From Blasia pusilla (taxonomy: Eukaryota; Marchantiophyta; Marchantiopsida; Blasiales): a stretch of DNA of 64,000 nt. The position numbers were made by a program, and so were the translations under genes. The notes under the pieces are model-generated. The model searched no databases. It saw only the letters and a list, made by a program, of their open reading frames with translations, and was not told where the DNA came from. Positions 23,100 to 33,432 of this stretch are shown piece after piece (the first letter of the stretch is position 1; each line of letters starts with the position of its first letter). The stretch covers positions 39,246,001 through 39,310,000 of the forward strand of contig CM114273.1 of the NCBI GenBank assembly GCA_050084515.1, written 5' to 3'.

Positions 23100-24760
23100 T
23101 CATTTCTAGCATAGGAGGGAACAGTTCCAACGATTTGATTTAGAAACTTTTATTCCGTTTGCGCTCATTTAGGGCTTTGTTATCATTTCTAGGACCAAAA
23201 CCTGAGTTCCGATTGATCCTCCTTTTCAATTTAAGAACGGGATCTATACTTCTGTTGGTGTGGGAACTACAGTTCCGAATGCCCCCGTTTGGACTAAGTT
23301 CTCGTCTTTGGAACCGGAATGTGAGTTTTGATTCAATGCGTCTCATTTCTCATTTTGAGAACACCATCTCTAAATCCAATGGTGAGGAAGCCGAGAAGGA
23401 GGCTTGAAAACGAGAACCCGAGCTCCGATCGATCATCCTTCTCATTTCAAGACGTGGTCTAGAATTCTGATAGTGAGCTAGCTAGGAACGAGGCCGGTGA
23501 TATGATTTGGGAACAAAAATTTGGAAAGCCCTTGTTTAGGGAGGGATTCTCGTGTCAAGAACTCAAACTTGATTTCCGATTGATCCTCCTTCTCATTTCG
23601 AGAACTGGATCTATACTTCCGATGGTGAGGAAGCCGGGAAGGAGGCCTGCGATCTCTTTTGGGAACTGCAGTGCTGAATGCCCCTGTTTGGGCTCAGTTA
23701 TCATTTCAAGAATCGGAACCTCAGTTCCGATTGATCCTCCTTCTCATTTCGAGAACTGGATCTAGACTTTTGATAGTGAGGTAGCAAGGAAAGAGGCCGG
23801 AGATTTTATTTGGGAACTACAGTTTTGAAAGCCCTTGTTCAGGGAGGGACTCTCATCACTGGAACCAAAACCTGAGTTCGGATTGATCCTCCTTCACATT
23901 TTGAGAACTGGATCTATAGTTCCGTTGGTGACAAAGCCAAGAAGGAGGCCCCTAATCTCATTTGAGAATTACAGCTTCAAAAGCTCCCGTTCGAGCTCGT
24001 TTCTCATCTCTCAAATCGAAACTTGAGTTCTGATTGATCTTCCTAATCATTTCGAGAATTGGATCTCTAGTTTGGATGGTGAGGAAACTCGGAAGGAGGC
24101 CCACAATCTCATTTGGGAACTACAATTCCGAAAGCCCTTGTTAGGGAGGGATTCCCATCTCTAGAACTGGAACGGAAATTTTGATTGATCCTCCTTCTTA
24201 TTTCAAGAACTGGATCTATAGTTTCGATGGTGAGGAAGTGGGGAAGGAGGCCCCCAATCTCATTTGGGAAATATAGTTGCAAAAGCTCCCCTTTGGGCTC
24301 AATTCTCATCTCTAGAACCAGATTCTGAGTTATGATTCATCCTCCTTATCAATTCAAGAACTGGATCACTAGTTCACATGGTGAAAAAGCCGGGAAGGAG
24401 GCCCGTAATCTCATTTGGGAACTATAGTTCCAAAAGCACCCATTCGGGCTCAATTCTCCTCACTAGAACCAGAATCCGAGTTCCGATTCATCCTCCTTAT
24501 CATTTCAAGAACTCGGCTCTCTACTTCCAATGGTGATGAAGCCGGGAAGGAGGCCCGCAATCTTATTTGGGAAGAACAGCTCCAAACGCCCCCGTTCGGG
24601 CTCAATTGTCGTGTCAAGAACCAAAACTTGAGTTCGATTGATCCTCCTTCTCATTTCAAGAATTGGATCTACATTTCCCATTGTGAGGTAGTAGGCAAGG
24701 AGGCCAGCGATTTGATTTGGGAACTCCAATTCTTAAAGCCTTGGCTTAGGTATCCATTTA
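23100..24760 (+). repeat. Tandem array, 151-bp unit, about ten copies
   Basis: The landmark (g/c)atcctcctt recurs at 23582, 23733, 23885, 24036, 24187, 24338, 24489 and 24640, with spacings of 151 or 152 bp, and less regular copies lie at about 23213-23431. Each unit reads roughly: gaaccaaaacctgagttccgattgatcc, then 'catttcgagaactggatct', 'ggtgaggaagccgggaagg' and 'catttgggaacta'. Because 151 is not a multiple of three, open frames here rotate and are not genes. Copies differ by about 10-20 percent by eye, so the array is not freshly amplified. Confidence 0.92.
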
Positions 24761-25299
24761 TTTTTGGATTCAGGGCTATCAAATTGAACCTAGATCCATA
24801 CTTCCGGTGCATTTGGATGTATAGCTTTTATTGCGAGGCGCTTAGGGGTCACTATATGAAAGGCTCTACATCACCTACGACGTTTTAGGGTCTAGACCCC
24901 CTAACTTATAAGTGAAAAACTTTTTTTTTCTCATCCTTATGTACTTTAAAGGAATCATTTTTCATTTTTGGTACCCCTAAAATTCTTTAAGTAAAGCAAT
25001 CACTTGAAATAAATAAGGCCTTGAAAGAAAAAGAAAGTACCAAGTTAAGTTAACATTCAAGATGTTGTCCTTACACTATGATAGAGGGAGATTCAACCCC
25101 TAATTGATCAAGAAGTTCAATCATCCAATCTGTCATACCCCTAGCCTACTCCCTATCACTAACCTACACACAATTCAATAGTTTCAAGTACACTCTAAGC
25201 ACAATCCACAGAAATATTGAATCCAACATGTCTCAAACATGAAAAAAGACTCACCAAGATCAACTCACACTGGGAATGTATGTAGTCAAACCATGTAAG
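24761..25299. other. AT-rich sequence, nothing recognised
   Basis: No supported gene is seen between the 151-bp array and the low-confidence coding remnant that follows. Confidence 0.4.
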
Positions 25300-25900
25300 T
25301 CAACTGAATCAAGTATATAGATTCTATCTTGTATCCCTCATTTCATTGTCAAGTTCACTTTAGAAATCACCATTTCAATATCAATCCATTGCACATCTAT
25401 TGCATCATAACTGAACAAGGTTTTGTTGTTACCATGGCCGAAAGACTTGTACCAATTACACATGACACGACAAATGCTTCCCTTCTGTCTAGGTGGAGGT
25501 ACAGGCATGTCCTACAAGTCCAAGGCCAAACGAAGTCTTGACCAATGTGAACTATTCTTTTGAATTATGAACACAATACGCCCCAAAAAATACTCCTTTT
25601 TTGCAAGTTGTGTCTATTTTTCCTTCCTTTCTTTGAATTTTTTGATCTTGTGGAAGGGCCAACGTCTGATGTAGATTCAAACAAAACTGCGATATCACTA
25701 CCAACATCAGCCAAACAAGTTGGGAAATTAGGATCACCCTCCTTTCCCTTGCTAATAGTGCAATACGTCTTTTGGGCTATTCGAGTTAGTCTGTCCTTTG
25801 ACATGAAAGGATTGCGAGACAATTGATTTACAAGGATGGATTTATAGATAATCTTGCCCTCAAAAATTATAGTAAGCACTATTGCATGGGGAATCGCCAC
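25300..25900 (-). pseudogene. Possible decayed coding remnant, unidentified
   Basis: Minus-strand 25900-25565 is open for 111 codons with a protein-like composition ('NPFMSKDRLTRIAQKTYC', 'FPTCLADVGSDIAVLF', then a Lys-rich tail). A further cysteine- and tryptophan-containing segment follows in the same direction to about 25430 before stops accumulate. I do not recognise a family; a transposon origin is a guess. Confidence 0.25.
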
Positions 25901-28380
25901 ATTAGTCAGTTTTTCTTGACAACCACGCTCATATAGAGTTACAAATTTTAAAGTGTTTCAGGAGAGCTCAAAGATTAAAATATGATAGGCAACAAGTAGC
26001 AAAATTTGATTCGCTAATCACTCTATACACACCTTTCCATAAGAGATGACATTTGTTTCAGCTTTTAACCACAAATTTTATGTTGGAAAACTACGGGCGC
26101 AATTGAATACTGTAGTTGACTGTGTGTCTGAGATTGGCGCATGGTGGCATTACAAGAGGCAGGCGCATGGTTGCTCCGTGGAGAAACACACGACCGCAGC
26201 GGAGAGATGGAAAGAAGAGGAAGATTTTTTTTGGGCAAAAAAGTTCATTAGGTTGCAAATATCTCTCTTTCACAACCAAATCTGATTCCCTCCACGACCA
26301 AATCTGAATCAAAAGAGCGAGAGGTCACATGCTTACGTCAATCAGCCTGAAAACAAGAGGGTGGATAACAATAAGCCCACCAATGCCAAAAAATGGTGAA
26401 CCAACTTCAACAATAAGCCAAATAATAGACATACTTGAACGATTCCAGAGAAGCACAGTCCGTTCGTCCGAGGTTCCAGTATCACAAGATGTAGATCCAA
26501 TTGAAAAGAAAAAAAAAGGCCTTGAGCTGCTTCACAAGTAGGTGTTAGTCACCACGGATCGAAGAAAGATTTTCAACTTGTCTGCTATTCGAGAAGAACT
26601 TGGCAAAGGATTGATCGAAGCTTGCTCGATCATCAAACCTCCCTACAACCTGCCTGCAACTTGCTTGCAAGCTCCACTTTCGAGTGGCGGTTGTTCGTCT
26701 TTCCTTGGAAGGTTTTCGCTTAAACCCAAATCCGATTCAAGTTTACTCGGGAGAAATAATGGGAAAATGGTTAAGGGGGGAAATCAATTTTTTTAAAACT
26801 ATCTTTTTCCCTCAAAATTTCTCTGCAAAGAACCAAAGAATTTCCTACCTAGGGAGGAAAATTATTATATAAAATTAAATTTGAAATAAATATAAATAAA
26901 TTTCATGAAAAAAATATGTATTGTAAATATAATTTTACGAGTATTAACCCTATCTTATGTGAATGTCTTCCATGGAAGGGCAACTAATATAAAGACCCTA
27001 TTTTAAAAGCGCCAAGGAATAAATTGAACCCCATTGTTCTTCCACAAAACTTAATAAGTCTTCCGAGGGATGCAATTAAAAAACCTCTTAATTTTTCACA
27101 TGTAATGGGGCATATTTGTGGAAGTGAGAGCCCCAAGGCAAGGCGGGAGATGTCATCGAGAGCTGGATTCCTAAGTGCCCTTCGTGAAGGTATTTTGGTC
27201 CTTCTATCATTTCTAGAACTACTTTGCATGTTAGTGTTTAGGGTTTAGGGTTTGCAACTTGACTTCCGATTAGCACTCTAGATGTAGAGTTCCAAAAATG
27301 GTTTAGACAATTGGATTTTATTATCAATTTTTTAACTAGATCTACAGTTCCAATTCTTAGGTACTCCCGATTGATCAAGGCCACCTTCTTCTTTTGGAAC
27401 TAGAGTTCCAATTGCTAATTGGGTTGGAATGAGTTTGCGTTTCTGGAACTAGATCTATAGTTCTAATTCTTATGTAGTCCTTGTAGAGGCGAGCGATGTC
27501 ATTGGGAAGTATAGAATTTTTGGCTGATTCGAGTGAGGTTGTCACACTACAATTCTGGCGTTGAGGCCTGCAACCGCCTTAATGAGTTTTAGTTCTGAAT
27601 GCCTTTTGTAGTTGGCTAGCTGTGGTTTTTGAGGAGTTAGGTCACTGGTCTATTTATCTACTTCGTGCATAGTGTAAGATTCTCTCCTTTAGTCCCATCT
27701 TACTAAAGTAAATAAATGGTGGAGGGACAAGGAGAAGGAGGAACGTTAAAGGCCGTAATACTTGGCCTTTGACACTTGGGTTTCTTCCTGACAATGTATT
27801 TAATTTCATTAAAGGGATTGGCTCTTTCCGTTTGGATATCGGATGAAACGGTTAGTATGTTAAGATCTACACCTGGGAACCATATATTGGATTCTCAACA
27901 TCCACTACTCTGAGCACCATTGATTTGATCGGCCCCCTTGTATGAGGAGAAGCCTAGATCGATGGTTCCGACTTAGACGTCGAAGGAGTCATAGTAATAT
28001 GGCGACGAGGTGGTTTAGGAGTAAGCGTTACTAGGTTTATCTAACCTATATTGCATCAGGTGTGCGGGCACCGATGCAAAATTTTTCTATTAATAGAAAC
28101 GAAGAAAAATACGTAAAAACCCTAGTTTTCCGAGTAGTCAAATAGTAGGAGCCGCAGTGTAGCGCATTTCGTATGTCGAGTTATCTCCCAGTTCAGGTTC
28201 CATCGAAGCTCTTCTGTGAGCGCACGGACGGACTAGGCCACTTTGTATCTCTAAGTTTTGTAAAGATTTCAGTGATTTAGTCACTTTCTGCTTTTCTCAC
28301 ACCATACAGATTATGACCTGCCATGTTCATTCAAGTATGGACTTGAGATACTATTGCATGCCATCACAAGCCTAACTTGG
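25901..28380. other. Repeat-rich anonymous sequence
   Basis: Short open frames without domains are present. Between 27230 and 27620 the words 'ggaactagagttcc' and 'ggaactagatctatagttc' appear, related to the arrays at 20-25 kb, and a short 'gtttagggtttagggttt' telomere-like run lies at about 27236-27251. No gene is supported. Confidence 0.45.
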
Positions 28381-28384
28381 TAAT

Positions 28385-28650
28385 GGTTCGAACGCAGTAC
28401 CCCTTCAAATGGAGGAACGTGTCGTTTAGACGTGGTAATATTTCTGACGTAGTAGCCTCCCCGACATGGTAAGGATCCACACGTAGTACCCTCTCGGACA
28501 TGGTAACGCTCCATCCTTATAGCCCTCCACCATGCAAACGCTTCACACCTACTAGCCCTTCAGACTTGGAAACCCTTTAGATTTAGTACCCCTTCAGAAG
28601 GTATCACCTCTTCTTACGTCTTAGCGATTCAGACATAGTATCCCTTCGGC
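28385..28650 (+). repeat. Degenerate minisatellite, roughly 34-bp unit
   Basis: Variants of 'acgtagtaccccttc' followed by 'gacatggtaacgct' recur near 28393, 28446, 28482, 28514, 28548, 28580 and 28635. Divergence between units is high. Confidence 0.65.
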
Positions 28651-29034
28651 GTTATGCTAAGTTTTTTGTACTGCGGACAAAGAACCAATCATGAAGAATT
28701 GCTACCATTCACTACTTCATGTATCGATTGGTAGAGGTTTGGAGGGAGTCATCCTGCAACTGCTCTACAAATGTACTCTATTGTAGCCACGCGAGCCTAC
28801 ATAGTTTTGGCGGCAAATGTACGCTAGAACTATACCAAATATGGAAGTTTGAACCGCAAGGGTATATTGGAACGTATGTTAGGGTAAGGAATCTTATAAC
28901 ACAATCAATTTTTTGTCGAATTCCTCCTCTTTCGAACACTGAGTTTCTCACCAAGGTGGACGTCATCCTTGTTGGGTTCAGTCGGATATTGGGATGTCAT
29001 TGTTGTAAGTTTTAGTATCAATTCCCAGATTCAC

Positions 29035-32000
29035 GAGAAAAACGGAAGGACGTTCGGTGATACGTTTCGGAATGAGGAGTTTGAATTGAATCTGGTGGTG
29101 TCAGTGGACCCCCGGTGTCAAAATCTTTAGCTCATTGAATTCCACTATAGACCAAAGCAACAAGTGCCCAATGGACCGAGTTTCAAAATTCTTGAGGTTG
29201 TACAGATCTCCACTTTCCAATTCACCAAGGTTAGTACATTCACGTCTACATATGTTTGCACTAAATGGATTTATGATGATTACTATATTGCTTGATTCTT
29301 GTCTATCATGCGTTAAGAATTGGGTTTTCTCCTGTGTTTAACTCATTTCTTACAAATTCTCGTATGGCGGTAAAGTTTTTGAGTCTACAATGATGGTTAA
29401 GAAGCAGATTCTTACCGAGACAAAGGTTCTAGGTGCTTTGATCCACGACCAAAGAGTGACTTTCAATTTGAACTCTGTAAAGCCGATTGTTCACGCTTAT
29501 GGGATGAACTTTAGAATATTGGTTGCGCAAGGGGTGTCTGAAATAAGAATGAATGTAAAACTTGCAGCAAAGGAGAGCTCAATTCTAGGTGGAATGCGAT
29601 TGATCGGGTGTAGCATTGTTGTTAGTGACACGTTCTTGGTGTTGCACCTTTTAGATGCAGACAATGAAGAGAACTATCATGTGGATGTTACTCAATCCGT
29701 CGTTTACCGAGCCGAAGTGAATTCGAGAGTTCAAACTCTTCCCTCAGATGTCCAAGAGCTAGTGATGAGAGGTCTTGTTTAATCAGACATTCAAGACGCT
29801 TGTAAATTTTTAATAGCTATCGGGGTTCCTACCCCCGAGTTTGCGTTATCATTGATGCTACAAGAAGAAAACAAGGTAGCGCGCATTGGGTTGGGAAAAG
29901 AGACGATAAATGCTCATCTAGAAAAGGGCTATAGATTGTACATTAGAGATTGGGTCTATTCTCATAGTCCAGGAAAATGAAGTTTCCGAGCTTGATGCAA
30001 GGGCAAGGCGGCACGTAAACTCGTTGAATGTGTGAAGCCGACACAAGAGAGATTGTGGGAGAAGTTCAAGGATTTTTATATTCCGAACTCCAGATTGCCA
30101 CTTTTTGGGCCCACATGAGCAATATCGAGTTGGCAGCGATTAAGAAGACCGAAAAGAGGAAGATTGGAGAATTGGTGGGTTTCCTTGCATTGAGGATCAC
30201 TAATGTAGTACCATTTGAATGAAAATTTCAATTTCGTATTAGAACTTGAATTTTGATAGAACAGATACTACACATGCCATCTCTGTCTTTAATTAGTCCA
30301 AGCTGTTATCATTGGTTTTCTAATCAAACTTAAGTTCCATGTTTTCTGCAAACCATGACGAAGAGGCTGAATGCCCATTTCGGTTCCAGCCACAAGGAGA
30401 TAAACACCTTTGTCTACAATTGCTCTCCCGCCATATGGAATATGTGGCATGTCATCATAGTTGCCTACAAGGAAGATAAAGTTGTGGCACGAGATGGTCT
30501 CGCATTTTCCGAGTACTGGCTAAGACATAAAACAAGCGTTGAGACGAGCAAGCTCAAGAAGATCGACTTGAGACCGCTCCAAGAGCTTGACGAGGAGAAT
30601 ATGATGCAAGTCCCAGAAGAACTCCTAAAATTGAGGGTGCAAATGCGGCCAACATCTACTCAAAAAATACGGAATGAAGACTTGATGGACCTGAAATCCT
30701 ACTGCGACAAATTGAAACACAAACAAGTGAATGTAGGCTCCATCTGTAAGTTCTTTTTCTCGGAGAGGGAGATCTCTATTGGGAGAAGTTGTCAAGATTG
30801 CGATGAGAAGCTCCTTTCGGATAAAGAATTCTGCGTCGATGATGCCCAAATTCTCCTCGACATTCTGCTTGAGGAGAAGATGTATTTGAAGAAGCATCTC
30901 TTCTTTGACACGCAAGCCAATTCAGTGTTCCTCTTGATGAAGTTTGTAGTTGTAGAACGTTGTGAGATTTAATTCTATTGTAGAGGGCCAAACGGCCAAC
31001 AACTAACTTTCTTGTATGTACCCACAAGGAAGTCATTGGTAATTTGGATACAACCTCACCCGGATTTTTCCGGACTATTATAAATTGGTGGTGGAAGATG
31101 ATGAGTGGGGTGTAGTTATTGTCATAGTATTTGTAAATATGGTTAGCCCATCAAATGACTATGAGCGGGTCAATGTAGAAGAATTCGGAGAACTTTTTGC
31201 CAAAAGGTCTTGTCTCAATGCAAGCAAAAGATTACTGATGTTCTTCGCTGAGATCAAAATACTCGAGAATCTTATAGTTGCTTGCCAGAGAGCCTCCAAT
31301 CTTTGGTTTAAAGTAATTCCTTGTACAATGAGATTTCCAATGACCGATCCAAAGAGACAGAAGATTTGGAGTGGAGGATGTCTCATGGCTGCTATAGCAG
31401 TATTTGTCAATGGTTCTGATGAGGACACTGTGGACGAACAACTTGCTGTTGTAAATAGAGTACTTAGCAGAAAAGTTCTTCCCGGCTCCCTCAATGACAA
31501 AAGAGATATGATCAACGAGGAGTGTAGATTCCTTCCAACCCTCGGAGAGAACGAGTTTTCAATGGATGACCTCGTGGGGATTTTCTCCGGATTGTCAAAG
31601 GTTGGAGCGCGAAAGAATGCCATTGTGGTAAATCCAGGTTGTCGCGTACAGGCTCTAGTGGTGAGTTTCTTATTCGGAACCTAAGTTCTGATCATGATTA
31701 TATGTTTTCTACTTCTTATTCAAAGATATGTACTAACTCCCAGAGCTGGTACCTTCACAGGTTTCGGGCATCCATTTCCAAGCATTCTATATACAAGTGG
31801 ATGAGGCAACATTGTCGTACTTCTACATCAAATTTGATCAATTCTTCAAGATTGATTCAAACCGTAGTCTTCTAAGGACTACCCCTGCACTGAAGTCCAA
31901 ACCAGACCGGAAGGTGGCACCTTCTCAAGGCAAAAAATTGGCGGATGCTCGGAATCGCAAAGGAGCAAAGGACCCGGACATGGAAGAGGAGTCAGATGAT

Positions 32001-32178
32001 GATGAATCAGAAGTAAGCTCAGGGATTTTGTGCTTGGAATCATGCGAGAAGTTTGTTTCTCTTCGTACCACTATTCGGTTCAAGTAGGCCCATTACTGAT
32101 TTTGGTTGGTTTATGGCTCAGGACGATGGAGTCGCGGAGAGGGATGAGGGCGAGGGATTGGCTGCCCCGACTTTTTAA
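29035..32178 (+). pseudogene. Unrecognised spliced gene; 3' exons in frame, 5' exons damaged
   Basis: The last three exons are convincing: one ending at 31660 (about 192 codons open from 31085), then 31761-32012 and 32122-32178. Introns are GT-AG, phase is 0 at both junctions, and the frame ends at TAA 32176-32178. The C-terminus is basic (KSKPDRKV, RNRKGAK) then strongly acidic (MEEESDDDESE). Upstream open segments on the same strand are about 29038-29229 (one internal stop, donor at 29230), 29390-29782 (130 codons) and 30355-30972 (205 codons with a CQDC cysteine pair). Joining these to the 3' part needs at least one frame change near 31080, and stops occur near 29945-30110. I recognise no domain. 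It may be a decayed cellular gene, an unusual transposon ORF or an integrated foreign sequence. Confidence 0.5.
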
Positions 32179-32447
32179 AGGGTTACATTGCCTGATGTGT
32201 TGAACCCTTGACAGTAGAGACTAGTGCTCTGGCTACTCCTAGTTCGGCAAGATATTCCAATATAACTATCCCCACACCACTTGGAGAAAATATTATAAGT
32301 TCAATCTAAGAAGCTCGTTATGAGAAAACTTTATGCTTTTGAGTGGAACGATAACTGTTACATATGGAATTCTTATCTAAGTATCCGTTTGGGAAGCAAC
32401 TATCGCCGATTGGTAGAAAATCACTTGGACTATGGGCGCTCACTCCT

Positions 32448-32944
32448 GAGGGAGAGAAGGATGATGAAGTGCTGGAGAGTAGATCCAAGAAGACGCCATC
32501 GTCAAAAGCACCAACTACGGTGAGAAATTTATATGATGGTCCTCCTAATGCAACTAAATCCTTCCCAGTATTAGTTTCAAATTAAGATTTTTATTCTCAT
32601 TACGTTGAGTGTCCATAGGGAGAAAATGAGAGGGAGGGACTACGTGGGATGGAAAAGCATATTCCAACATCATCGAGCTCTCCTACGTACTTAGGTGAGC
32701 AACCCAATTCATTTTTCCTATTCTGATTTCAGTTTCCCAACTGTGGGGCTTTCGCGCTTCTTCCAGCATAACTCGGAGACAAAACAAATCGGCCAGACAA
32801 AAGGAGGTCTTCTTGCACTGATGTAGAACTTAAGTTCTCATTATGTCAAGCATTTTGCCACAATACAGGGAGAAGAGGAGAGCGAGGGACTGTTGAGGAT
32901 GGAAAAGCAGACTCCACCGTCATCGAAATCTCCTACTTAGGTGA
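32448..32944 (+). repeat. Three tandem exon-like segments of about 80 bp
   Basis: Segments starting near 32448, 32618 and 32868 share the opening 'ggagagaaggatga', 'ggagaaaatgagag' or 'ggagaagaggagag', and each ends in a Ser/Pro-rich stretch (SSKAPTT, SSSSPTYL, SSKSPT). The second and third are preceded by acceptor-like sequence (gtccatag, acaatacag), and all are followed by gtgag or gtgat donors. They look like a duplicated small exon downstream of the unknown spliced gene. Confidence 0.5.
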
Positions 32945-33370
32945 TTACTGGTAATATATATAGTTATCCAGTTTTTTTAAGTCATCGGTTTTGGTTGGAA
33001 ATTCTAATTTTCCAGGTTTATTTTATGGTAGTTTTCCATTTTTATCCTTGAAACTCAGAAACTGAAAAAATCTCGTTCCTATTTCCGGTCACCAGCGAGT
33101 TTTCTGTTTTTTTTTAAGTCACCGGAAAAATCCGGCCATTGCAATTTCGTCGGAAAATTTTTGGCCAGCAAGTAGGGTCCTCTCTTTCCCATTCATTCAC
33201 TATCATCACTCCAACATTCTAAGCAACATAACTTCCAACACTCTAAAAAAGTTAAACTTCAAACACCTCATGTCACTTGGTAGTAAATCACATGTCATTT
33301 AGTAAGATATCCTTGGCAAGAGTTGAACCTGGTTCCTCCCACCAGTCGGGAGCCAAGGATCCTCCCCCTC

Positions 33371-33406
33371 TAGAATACTTGGAGCCCCAAAGCTCCAAGT
33401 ATTCTA
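33371..33406. repeat. Perfect 15-bp inverted repeat with 6-nt loop
   Basis: The left arm is 33371-33385, the loop cccaaa, and the right arm 33392-33406. It lies just beyond the 3' end of the hAT transposase remnant and could be part of that element's subterminal region. Confidence 0.75.
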
Positions 33407-33432
33407 AAAGGGCCCTACAAAATCAAAACATC

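Noticed and set aside
23100-24888. Open frames up to 157 codons inside the 151-bp array, and the idea of a CRISPR-like array
   Set aside because: The unit length is not a multiple of three so frames rotate, and the whole unit repeats without unique spacers, so it is a tandem satellite.
28385-28395. B-box-like ggttcgaacgc suggesting a tRNA gene
   Set aside because: No A box, acceptor stem or cloverleaf can be formed with the preceding 70 bases.
29390-32178. Possible integrated viral nucleoprotein or movement protein for the unknown gene
   Set aside because: Multi-exon layout and acidic tail alone do not support a viral family, and no diagnostic motif was seen.
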